Shown one piece after another: positions 22,657 through 33,340 of a stretch of 64,000 nucleotides of DNA. The notes under the pieces are model-generated. The model saw only the letters and a program-made list of their open reading frames with translations. It did no database searches and was not told where the DNA came from. The number at the start of each line of letters is the position of its first letter. Position 1 is the first letter of the stretch. The stretch covers positions 57,719,127 through 57,783,126 of the forward strand of contig CM019826.1 of assembly GCA_009763385.1 (NCBI GenBank), in the 5' to 3' direction. Origin of the DNA: Coix lacryma-jobi var. lacryma-jobi (Eukaryota; Streptophyta; Magnoliopsida; Poales; Poaceae). The position numbers and the translations under genes are program-made.

Positions 22657-25600
22657 TGTAACACCCCTGGTGTTAGGCAACCCTAAATGCATAACTTGAC
22701 ATCTCATAAGCATAAAGCATCATCATCTCATGTTGCATTCTTTTTGTAAAGTGTCATTTCATGTGTTGGCTTGTAATGTTATGCTTGGTGTGATGCTTGT
22801 TTGACTTGTGTTTGGAGTGTTAGGGTCTCCTAAGTAGTTGAACCTTGTTGAGGAGTCAAAATGAAGCTAGGTTTGTGTTGGTCATTATGGCTAACCAAGT
22901 CACTAACCCTAGTTGCCCTATAGAGCCCTAGGAGTCCTTTTGTTTGACTAACTAAGACCTCCTTGATAGAAGCTTTGCATGGCAGTGGGCCCTTAACCAA
23001 AAGTGTGTAGAATTTAGAGTAGAACAAAAAGTGTTTAAGGGCCAACTAATGAAAATGAGTTTAACAAGGTGTTTTAGGACCCACAAGGTAGAAATGGGGG
23101 AGATTTGACTTAGAAAAATTCTTCTAAGTCCTAACTGCTGAAACAGTTTTGCTTAGTGATCTTTGGAGCTTTTTCAAGAGCAATCTAGGCCGAACCAAAG
23201 CATGACCTTGTAACCAAAGTTGTAGTCGGCACATAGCTCTACTCAATGGAACAAGTGGTTTAGCGTTTCATCGAGTGGATTAGGAGATAATCGCGTCCGA
23301 AGATCTGGCCGTCAGTCGGCCAATCAGTGCCTGAATCCCGCGATTCAGTTTGAATCGGCCGTGGTCGTGGCTGACCGCGCGCAGGGCTTGACGCCCGCCG
23401 GTGGCTCACGCTGGCCGGCCAAGCCAGCATCTCGCGCGCGCGTGGCGTGCACATGCTTGCCCTTGCCCCTGTCCGAAGCCGCACTCCCTCCATTCTGTCT
23501 CTCTCGCTCTCGCCGGCGCTCGGGCGGAAAGGGGAGGAAAAGCAAGCGCCGCCGCCGTTCACCGCCGTCCAGCCGCCTTGCCGCAAGCCCAACCACCCAC
23601 AAAGCTTCGCCGTGAGCCCCCGCACCTCTTGCTACCCTTAGCGCCCCGTAGGAAACCCTAGGCAAGCCCCGGGATGAGCCGCCGCCATGGCCGCCATAAC
23701 CGCCGAGCTCGGTTCGCCATGGCCGGCCTCTTTCCCGTGGTTTCGTGTTGCCCTAGCCCCCGTTCTAGAGTCGGTGAGGTCAGCGGAAGAAGAAGGGGGA
23801 GTCGGTTTGGCCGATTAGGGTTTGGTAGTGACGGTACGCCGCCGTCCGCCGCTCGCCATGGTCGCCGGAGTCGGCATGGCCGTGGTCGCGGGATGCTCGG
23901 AGTGAGAACCCTGGCTTCTGAGCCTCGGGTTAGGGTTGTGAAGGTCGCCGGAGTAGGAATCGGGAGTTGGTTTAGCTCGGGATGACCGGAGCCGGCCGGC
24001 GTAGCATGGCCGCGCCGCCGTGTCCGCCATGGTACCGTCAGGTGCGGAAGAAGGAGAGGAGTAGAGTGGTGATGTCCGTTTCGCCGGGGAGGTCACCGCC
24101 GGCGAGCTCCGCCGCAGTCAAACCCTCCCCTGCTTCGGTGAGGATGACCGGTGGGGCCGGTTTGACTCGGGGGCCCGCAAGTCAGGGGCTCGGGTCCCGG
24201 CTGTCAGTGTCTCGGGTGCAGTAGTTTGGGTACGCGTAGCACTTTAGGGAAAAAGGGTTTTTTAGGGTTTTGTTTAAATAGATTTCAGAAATGCTTATGT
24301 GGTTTGTTTAATTCATACCTTGAGTTCTGTAAATGCTGAAAAGGTGAAATAAGTTTTGTTAAGTTTGTTGTGATGAGTTCTATGCATGAAAAATGTAATA
24401 TGTCCAGTTTGTCATAAATTTATGTGTAGTTATATTTAATTCATGTTTAGGCTGAAATCTTATTAAATGCATAGTAAACTGTGTATTGCTCAGAAAAATG
24501 TGATCCTTGTTTTGTTAGGTTTGTGTTGATGAGTAGTTTCTGGGAAAAATGTAATATGATGTTGTTCTGTGGAATATTTTGGCAGTAGCAATTAAAATGA
24601 TGAAATGTTGTTTTCTTCTATAATTTGTAGCAATTAAAATATGAGGAGTATGAACCTGAGAATTTTTGTACACTGCTCTTGTGCTAAGAAGTTCAGTAGA
24701 AAAATGAGAAATTTGTTTTACACTTTTTGCTAGGGTGTGTAGTTCAAAGCACCTTTTCATGGTAGTGTTTGTCTTTTTCATAGAGGATAGAGTTTAAATC
24801 CAAATGGGTTGAAATTTGGACAGGGGACTAGATTGCATGTTGTCAACCTCCAGTAATTTCTGTAGATTTTTCTGAGGTTGTTGTCTGAGGGTTGCTGTTC
24901 TAGGTTAAATAAAATGATTAAGTGGTAGCAATTGGTTAAATAGTAATCGGATGATGTTGACTACCTTGTTGAAGAAAATGAAGTAGATGACATGTGCTTA
25001 TCTCGTGAGTTATCTTGTTCTATGTTGCATCCCATGTGCATTCATTTTTACTTATACGTGTTATGCATCATACAGGATCGGTAGTGGAGATCCAGAACCC
25101 GCAGCCACCGGAGGAACCGTGTCCGGAGGAGACCCGGGACGAGAGGACCGAAGAAGGAGACGTCGAGGACCTGCCTGAGTGCCGCGACCATCCACCCTCC
25201 GACTTTGAACGAGGCAAGCCTCGGAGCATCCCACTCCTATGGTTTGCAGTTACCATTTACAAAGTTCACCTGATATGTTTGCTGCATTAGGTTATAGAAG
25301 TTGAGTGACACCGTTGCTGCATTAATTACTTATCCTTGTCCACCTACAATTATTGTCTTAATATCCCTGTTAAGTGTAGGCTCATTTCTGCTTAGTCTGC
25401 TTAGACCGGTAAAAGTCGGGTGATTTCCTGTCTCCCGCATATAGGTGGATACTGATCATGACTAGCCTCGTGCTATCGTGGAATATAACCATGTGATAAT
25501 TAATTTGAGACCGGGCGGGATGTAGGAGCAGCAGGACATGGGTTCTGTGTGCTAGTAGTCTCTCGTCTGTATCGATTAGGACCCGACGAAGGCACACCTC

Positions 25601-26762
25601 AGTCATTTTAAACGCGTCAATCACTTAACGGAGTAGGTCGGAGTACCTCCCGTGAAGCCGAATAGGGCTATTCGAGCCGGTGATGGAGATGTTGGCGCCT
25701 AACATCCGGGGCCTTATATGTACCATGGGCAACTATTCTGAGCAACCTGGCATGGTCCGTGGACAGGCGGGGCCTGATTGACCTGGCATGACCGTGGGCA
25801 GTTATAGCTTGAGCGACCTGGCATTGAGATAACCCCCGGTGTAGAAGGGCCCATGACTGTCCCGCGTGTTGTGTTCTTGAATTTCCTGAAGTGGTCGCCG
25901 ACGGCTGCCTGGCAAGGTGTGATCGGGCGAGTGTGCGACATTTTATCCCCAGCTGGGTAAGAATCGATTATAATCGCCATCGCTCCTGGTTAGTGAGTAA
26001 CTTGACTGGGCATGTGTTACCGTAGTAACTTATGGAATTAAAGATGGTTATGATGTTTAATCTGAAAGGCTATTGATAAAATAGTCACTCTTGCTTGATT
26101 AATTAGCCAAGTGATTGCTCTAGATCAGGTGCAAATCTAGTTAATCAGGTTGATTACATGAAATTGGCTGCTAATACTCTAATGATGATTATTTAATAAT
26201 AAAATGCTTTTATGCAAAAAGGGTAAGTATGGCCAACCCCAGATACAGCCTTGCATACTCCTTGGTGTCACCTTATTTCTGGTTTATGACGGGTAAGTCT
26301 AGCTGAGTACCTTCTCGTACTCAGGGTTTTATCCCTTGTTGTTGCAGATGGGCAATGCTTCTACGGCTATTGCGAGAACTGTCTGTACCCCATTGCGGGT
26401 GATGATTAGACCATGGGCATGGTCATCTCTTATCCTCTCCTGATGCTTTTGTGGACTGATCAGGCAATGGCACCGTATTGTGAACTAAGAACTTATGTTT
26501 AAAACTATGTTGCTTCCGCTTTTGAATTCCGAACTATGGTTTGTAATAACTGTTAAACTCCGATGTATTTGAACTATGTGCGAACTGAATGTACCTCGTG
26601 GACATGTACGCTAATCTATTATGATCTTGGCTAAAGTTGAATGATTTGAAATCCTTCGAGATTTCTGGACTACCGGGTTTGTACGAGCTTAAGCACTTGC
26701 AAATCTCTGTGAAAGCAGGGATTCAGTGCTTAATCTGGTATAAATTGGTCGGTTCTGTCACA
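22657..26762 (+). repeat. 5' LTR of element D (4106 bp)
   Basis: TGTAACACC ... TCTGTCACA. GC-rich island at about 23345-24230, AT-rich elsewhere. A short acidic and proline-rich sense segment (25079-25245) precedes a GAGGCAAGCCTCGG block. The conserved hairpin and a GGGTAAGT donor-like site (GT at 26293) lie near 26300. The 3' LTR copy has about 50 bp extra near 34700, so this LTR probably lost them. Confidence 0.93.
26304..26323 (+). promoter_or_regulatory. Conserved LTR stem-loop (element D, 5' LTR)
   Basis: TGAGTAC/GTACTCA with a 6-nt loop, 439 nt before the LTR end. The 3' LTR has the same hairpin at 39150-39169, also 439 nt from the end. Confidence 0.65.
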
Positions 26763-26764
26763 GC

Positions 26765-26780
26765 TGGCATCGGAGCATGG
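26765..26780 (+). promoter_or_regulatory. Primer-binding site of element D
   Basis: TGGCATCGGAGCATGG, two bases after the LTR end. It is a diverged initiator tRNA-Met type site. Confidence 0.75.
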
Positions 26781-27556
26781 TTGGCGTTACTGTTCATGAG
26801 TGTATTTGAAAAATCGTATTTTCAAATCAAAATTTTATTTGCTAAAACTTATAAACTATAATAGGATTTGAAAAAAATCTTATTGATAAAGATTAAGGTG
26901 TGCCAGTGATCAAGTCCTTATGCCCAGTAGGTTTTTAGGTGGCTATTTAAGTACTAACTTGGGGGTCGTGCATCATATTTAAATTCCGTTGTTTCTGTCG
27001 TCCATACGGCAAGAGTGAAATTGTATGGGTGCTATTCCTTGGAATAGTAATGTATGGATCAACTGCATCTACGCCAAGGTAATAAGAGAGTTGTGAGAGC
27101 ATGATTGGACAACCGCCAATCTAGGGGAGTGCTTGAATGGTACCGACATGTATACTTGTTACACACAAGTATGTGTGAAGGTACTTAATTGTGGGAGTAA
27201 TATTATTCTGATGGGTGCATATACTGCTTACGTGTATACTGGGTGTGCACCTAAGTTAGTATTAGATTTAATTTCAGCAATGCATGATTTTCATACTGTG
27301 GGCAGGGCTGAAATGATCTTCTGCAGGTACGCTAACTTGCGAACGTATAGTGCGTCTAGTTAATGCTATGAGCGAACGTTGTATGCCACCGTCTAGCCGT
27401 TAGATTGTTAGACAGTGACGACGTATGTTATGTGCATGCATCATGATCATATAACCTTGCATTAATCTTACTTCCTTCCTTATGTTATCCATCCCGTTTT
27501 TCTTAATAAAAGTTGTTCTCAACTAATGAAAACCTATGTGGATAAACTTCTTACAG
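26781..27556 (+). other. Leader of element D, probably intron sequence
   Basis: No gene recognised; the longest open frame is 76 codons. A good donor candidate AAG/GTAATA lies at 27078/27079. The region ends in TTCTTACAG at 27556, a strong 3' splice site that abuts the ATG of the next ORF. Splicing is inferred. Confidence 0.5.
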
Positions 27557-28576
27557 ATGGCCCGTACCAAGCGCACAGCTCGTAAGTCAACTGGGGGCAA
27601 AAGGCCTAATTACATGTTGGGACCATGGACCGCCGAAGGGTCGGAGGACTTTTTAGATGAGTTCGGCATGCCTACCATCCTTTGGAGGGTATTGCACTTG
27701 GTGGGATACCAGGAGGGCCAGGAGCCACAGTACGAGTGGCAGCGGGTGCAGATTTCGGAGGATCGCCATATGTACACGGTGGAGGTTGACGTGCCTAGCC
27801 GTGATGACCAGGATCACGTCTGGTGCTGCCGGGTGTTCGCGTTGCAGGGGAGGACCCCATGGGATGGAGCCAACAGAGTTGCTTACACCGTTCTCCGGGA
27901 TATTATGGAGGACCATCCAGAGGTGGTTGCCCAGGCTACAGCCAGCATCTTCCCGACAACAGATCCTTATCAGTCAGTGTGGCGTCAGCCAGGAGCCGCC
28001 GTTCTTGAGGCCAGTTCGCTTGAGAGGGAGCATTGTGCAGGACCAGCAGGGAGTGCTATGGCCGCCCTCATGGCTACTTATGGATGCCTATCGCGTAGCT
28101 ATGATCACCTGGACCATATTCTCAGCGAGGAGATGGCTGCACAGCATCGCAGGCAGGAGGAGCATGCTACAGAGATAGACCTCCTCACCACACAACTAGC
28201 TCACATGACTGTGGAGAGGGACCAGACGCTTCAGAGAGAGCAGGAGACTGCCCATCAGCTCAGTGTTCAGCAGGAGTCTGCTACCTTCTTAGCCTTGATC
28301 ATGAGGGAGACCGAGGAGACACTTCGAGGTGTTTGTATTGAGGGCATACGTGCTTTAGAGGAGAACAGGCTGTTGAGGTTGCGAGTGGGAGACCTAGAGC
28401 TGCAACTTCACCACCTGCAGGACTACAATGACCGCTTGCATGAGGAGATCCACCGCAGGGAGAATGAGAGGAACCCCATCTTTCCTCAGGAAGACCCGGA
28501 TCCGAGTAGCTCTTCTAGTGGTTCCTCAGACGTGTCTAGTGATGATGGTAACGATGATGACATCCCTAGAGAGTAG
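27557..28576 (+). CDS. Histone H3-tail-like coiled-coil protein of element D
   Basis: 339 residues. Residues 1-17 (MARTKRTARKSTGGKRP) equal histone H3 at 15 of 17 positions; the differences are Gln5 to Arg and Ala15 to Arg in H3 numbering. K4, R8, K9, S10 and K14 are present. Residues 20-150 look globular and I recognise no family. Residues 180-305 are a probable long coiled coil whose end (YNDRLHEEIH, 290-299) matches the protein of element A. Residues 311-339 are Ser-rich and acidic. I start at 27557 because TTCTTACAG ends directly before it; an in-frame ATG 21 bases upstream would bury the H3 tail. It lies 351 bases before gag-pol and has no internal stop. A nuclear, H3-mimicking role is inference; alternatives are a dead passenger fragment or a nucleic-acid-binding tail. 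Confidence 0.85.
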   Translation: MARTKRTARKSTGGKRPNYMLGPWTAEGSEDFLDEFGMPTILWRVLHLVGYQEGQEPQYEWQRVQISEDRHMYTVEVDVPSRDDQDHVWCCRVFALQGRTPWDGANRVAYTVLRDIMEDHPEVVAQATASIFPTTDPYQSVWRQPGAAVLEASSLEREHCAGPAGSAMAALMATYGCLSRSYDHLDHILSEEMAAQHRRQEEHATEIDLLTTQLAHMTVERDQTLQREQETAHQLSVQQESATFLALIMRETEETLRGVCIEGIRALEENRLLRLRVGDLELQLHHLQDYNDRLHEEIHRRENERNPIFPQEDPDPSSSSSGSSDVSSDDGNDDDIPRE

Positions 28577-28927
28577 ATCGGATAGTAGGCTTAGAGCTTA
28601 GTGATCTTTTGTGTATGTTGATGAGCCTGATCTTTTTCTTGTGTTTGGGCTGGATGTAAGAACAAGTAGTAAGACTTATGTGCACCTGGTGCGAGACCTT
28701 TGGAAAGTCCCATATGTATGGGCAAAACTGTAGACGTTTATGTTGGCTTTTGCGTGTTATGTATTAAGCGATCTTATTATGTGATGCTGCGATGTGGATT
28801 GAAATTTATTATGCCTCTGTGATTGTTTGGCGAATTCATTTTCCGAATAAATTAAGTTGGCATGATCTATTGTTCTCTACAATAATTGCAACTCCGCCTA
28901 ATGATCACTTGCTATTAATACGTGCAG
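28577..28927 (+). other. Spacer between H3-like gene and gag-pol
   Basis: No ORF of note. It ends in a branch-like CTAAT and ATACGTGCAG at 28927, a 3' splice-site consensus directly before the gag ATG at 28928. Confidence 0.5.
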
Positions 28928-31900
28928 ATGACGACAACCCGTAGTGGAGCTGGCGGTAGTGGTGGAAATGAGGACCCCAGGGACAACCGCAATCCACCAC
29001 CTCCTCCACCAGCCACTCCCGAGCAGCTTTTCGCCCAATTTCTGGGAAGTCAACGCAACATTGAAGCCTTGCTGCGAGAGAACTTGGCGACGGTCACCAG
29101 CGTCCAGAGCCAAATCAATATAGCTCTTTCAAGGATTTCTTGGATACTAGACCACCCATTTTCAAGGAAGCTACCGAACCTTTAGAGGCAGATGAATGGT
29201 TGCATACCTTGGAACAGAAGTTTCATTTGCTCAGGCTCACAGAGGAACTCAAAGCCGAGTATGCCGCGCATCAGCTGCAGGGGCCAGCCGGGATTTGGTG
29301 GGGGCATCACCGCACCACCTATCCTGCCAACGTTCCTGTCACTTGGAGGATGTTCACCGAAGTCGTTCAAGGGCATTATATTCCGCCAGGCCTAACTCAA
29401 ATGAAAGTGGCAGAATTCATGAGCTTGACACAAGGGACTCGATCTGTCACCGAGTACCATCACTTGTTTAACTCTTTGTCTCGTTATGCTCTAGACTTCA
29501 TGGACACAGATGCCAAAAAGATTGCTAGTTTCAAGAGAGGTTTGAACACCAAAATGGGAAAGTCAGTGGGTACATCTTCTCGTACCATTTTCAATGACTT
29601 TATCAGTGATTGCTTGATCCAGGAGAATCACAACAACAAGCATGCTGCAAGTAAGGCCTGGAAGAGGACCTTTGATTCAGGACCATCACAACCTAGGGGA
29701 CCACCAGCTCAACGATCCCAGTATCGACCACCAGCGCTGGGGGAACATTTCAGGCCGCTGCAAAAGAAAGGTCAACCGCAAGCTCAGCGCAATCAAAGGC
29801 CATACAAAATAGCTGCTACCCAAGCTTGTGGAGGTCAGGGCAGTTCAACAGGAGGGAAACCTTTGATTCAGGGACCCTGTTACAATTGCAACCAAGAGGG
29901 GCACTTCGCAAGGTACTGCCCTCACCCAAAGAAGCAACAAGCTAACTACCCTGCACGTCTGCACAACATGACTGCTGAAGAAGCTCGTGCCGGAGAGCCC
30001 ATGACTGCCAGTATGTGTCTTGTTAACCATCATCCTGCAGTTGTTTTGTTTGATACTGGATCATCACATTCATTTATGAGCAAAGCATTTGCACAAAAGC
30101 TTAATCAAGAGGTGTCTGAAATGGATTATGGGTTTCGCGTAAGCTCCGTGGGGAGTAGCGTGTTATCTAGGCAGATGGTTTGTAATGCAAGCATCGACAT
30201 TGGAGGGCACAAATTTGGAACCAACTTAGTAGTTCTGCCAGGACTAAGTATGGATGTAGTCCTAGGTATGAGTTGGATGAGTATGTGGAATGCGGTGTTA
30301 GACACTGCGAATAGGACTCTTACCTTATCTGATGGAAGGACGAATACAAAGCTACGCATCTCTCTTCCTCGAGGTGCTGACTTCGTCGATTTATCTTGCA
30401 CTTTATCTATAGAAGACCTGTCCAAAATCCCAGTCGTCCGAGATTTCCCGGATGTTTTCCCAGATGAATTACCAGGATTACCGCCCAAGCGGGCAGTGGA
30501 ATTTGCAATTGAGTTGTTACCTGGAACTGCACCAATCTCTAGAAGACCTTACCGTATGCCACCCAATGAATTAGCTGAACTTAAAACTCAGATTAAGGAA
30601 CTTTTGGACAAAGGATTCATTCAACCTAGTATATCCGAGTGGGGTTGCCTAGCGTTGTTTGTCAAGAAGAAGGATAAGTCACTACGTATGTGTGTGGATT
30701 ATCGACCGCTCAATGTCGTGACTGTCAAGAACAAATACCCGTTTCCACGGATAGATATTCTGTTTGACCAGTTATCCAGAGCTAAGGTGTTTTCCAAGAT
30801 CGATTTGAGATCAGCTTACCACCAGATTAGGATTCGGCCACAAGATATCCCAAAGACTGCTTTTTCAACCAGATATGGATTATATGAGTATCTTGTCATG
30901 TCTTTTGGATTGACAAATGCCCCAGCATACTTCATGAGTTTAATGAATTCGGTGTTTATGCCGGAATTGGATAAGTTTGTAGTGGTGTTCATTGATGACA
31001 TTCTAGTATACTCTGAAAACTCGGACGATCATGCAGAGCATTTGAGGGTTGTTTTGACGAGGCTCCGAGAACATAAACTTTATGCTAAGTTTAGCAAATG
31101 CGAGTTTTGGTTGAAGCAAGTGCAATTTCTTGGTCATATTCTATCAGAAGAAGGAATCTCTGTGGACCTCAGTAAGGTACAAGAAGTGATGGATTGGAAA
31201 GCTCCTACTTCGGTTGGTGAAATTCGAAGTTTTCTTGGATTAGTAGGATACTATCGTCGTTTCATTCCTAACTTTTCCAAGATTGCAAAACCAATGACAA
31301 GCTTGCTCCAGAAGGACCAGAAGTTTGAATGGACAGAGGAGTGTGAGATAGCTTTCCGTACCTTGCGGAAACTATTGACCACTGCTCCTGTCTTAGCTCA
31401 ACCAGATATCGAGAAGCCTTTTGACGTCTTTTGTGATGCATCGAAGGTTGGGTTAGGTTGTGTTCTTATGCAAGAAGGTAGAGTGATTGCTTATGCTTCA
31501 CGCCAATTAAGGAAACATGAGATAAACTATCCTACACATGATTTGGAATTAGCTGCTGTGGTGCACGCTCTGAAAATCTGGAGACATTATCTGCTTGGTA
31601 ACGTCTGTAACATGTACACCGATCACAAGAGTCTCAAGTATATCTTCACTCAACCTGAACTGAATATGAGGCAGAGAAGATGGCTTGAACTGGTCAAGGA
31701 TTACAATCTGCAGATACATTATCATCCAGGAAAGGCAAATGTGGTTGCCGATGCTTTGAGGCGGAAGTCACACTGCAACAATTTGAGGTTACGACCAGAA
31801 GACGAGTTTAGTCTCGTACACCCTGTAATTCTGCACAATATCAAGCTGCAAGGCACCCTAGTTGATCAGATTCTTGAAGGGCAGAAAACGAACAAGGGAA

Positions 31901-33306
31901 TTTATCATATCAAGGAAAGGCTGAAGACTGAAACTGAACCAGTAAAACATTTTTGGATTGATGACAAAGGAGTGTTGTGGTTTGACAAGCGCTTAGTAGT
32001 ACCCAAGAACAGAGAACTCAAAAACCGGATCATGGATGAAGCTCATTTATCCAAGTTATCTATTCATCCTGGAAGCTCTAAGATGTATCAAGATTTGCGT
32101 CCAAGATTTTGGTGGACCAAGATGAAGAAAGAAATTGCCGCATATGTAGCCAGATGCGACACGTGTTGTCGAGTGAAAGCTATTCACCTGAAGCCAGCCG
32201 GAACACTTCAACCATTACCAATACCCAAGTGGAAATGGGAAGAAGTGGGTATGGATTTCATCACCGGTTTGCCAACCACCCAGAAAGGAAATGACTCAAT
32301 TTGGGTGATAATTGATCGTCTTACCAAGACCGCTCATTTCATACCAGTTAAAACCTGTTATCGAGCACCGGACTATGCGGGAATTTATATCAATCAAATC
32401 ATTCGACTACATGGTATACCCAAGGTCATAGTTTCGGATTGTGGATCACAGTTTACTGCACCTTTTTGGGAGAAACTACAAAAGGAATTAGGCACAAAGC
32501 TAATCCGTAGCTCTGCCTATCATCCCCAAACATCGGGACAAACTGAAAGAGTGAATCAAGTTTTGGAGGACATGTTGAGAGCCTGTGTGATTTCAGCAAA
32601 AGGATCTTGGGAGAAATGGTTACCTTTAGCTGAATTTGCATATAACAATAGTTATCAAGAAAGCATACAGATGGCACCTTTTGAAGCTCTTTATGGTAGA
32701 AGGTGCACGACACCGGTGAATTGGGTTGAATCAGGAGAACGTCGTTACTACGGAATTGATTTTGTTAACGAAGCAGAAGAACAAGTTAGAATAATCCAAC
32801 AACATATGGCAGCTGCGTAGTCTCGACAAAAGAGCTATGCAGACAAGAGGAGGAAACCGCTTGAATTTAACGAAGGCGATTATGTGTATCTGAAAGTGTC
32901 ACCCAGGAAAGGCATCAGACGCTTTGGCGTAAAAAGGAAGTTAGCGCCAAGATTTGTGGGACCATACAGGATTGTGGAAAGGAGGGGAGAAGTAGCTTAT
33001 CAGCTACAGCTACCTGAACATTTGAAGGCTATATTCCCTATATTCCATGTGTCACAATTAAAGAAATGTCTTCGAGTTCCAGAAGAAGAGGTACAGCCAG
33101 CCAATATCAAGTTGCAATCCGATCTCACCTACTCAGTGGAACCGTATCGGGTGCTTGATGAAAAAGAAAGAATAACTCGCGGGAGAATAGTAAAGCAATA
33201 TAAAGTGTCTTGGAGTGAGCAAGATGAACGAGATGCCACTTGGGAAACGAAAGACTATCTAAAAGAGGTGTACCCACACTTTTATAAGAAATGGTTAGTA
33301 ACTTAA
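28928..33306 (+). pseudogene. gag-pol polyprotein of element D with C-terminal chromodomain, lightly damaged
   Basis: The gag N terminus starts at 28928 in one frame. Near 29120-29140 the frame shifts, and the rest reads from about 29140 to 33306. Positions counted from the Met at 29140: gag to about 190; CCHC zinc knuckle (C-x2-C-x4-H-x4-C) from 247; aspartic protease DTGSS at 305; reverse transcriptase with FIDD at 617-620; RNase H around 765; HHCC zinc finger and DDE integrase up to the stop; then a chromodomain at about 33145-33290. A TAG at 32818-32820 interrupts the end of integrase in the same frame. Some integrase positions differ from the usual pattern (SDCGSQF rather than SDRGSQF). 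The product would make the particle, copy RNA to DNA and integrate it; chromodomains of this class bind modified histone H3. Confidence 0.9.
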
Positions 33307-33327
33307 ATCTTGGGACGAGATTCTTTT

Positions 33328-33340
33328 AAGGAGGGGAGGG
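33328..33340 (+). promoter_or_regulatory. Polypurine tract of element D
   Basis: AAGGAGGGGAGGG, one base before the 3' LTR. TTGGGACGAGATTC at 33310-33323 is shared with elements B and C. Confidence 0.85.

Noticed and set aside
25714..25980. 88-codon minus-strand frame in both LTRs of D (also 38560-38826)
   Set aside because: Present twice only because LTRs are copies; antisense to the element and without a recognisable motif.
26293..26347. A 55-nt intron between GGGTAAGT and TTGTTGCAG around the conserved hairpin of D
   Set aside because: Too short for a usual plant intron (about 70 nt minimum); the donor is more likely to pair with a distant acceptor, if it is used at all.
27536..27556. 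Upstream in-frame ATG adding seven residues to the H3-like protein of D
   Set aside because: Those bases are the pyrimidine tract and AG of a 3' splice site; starting there would bury the H3-like N terminus.
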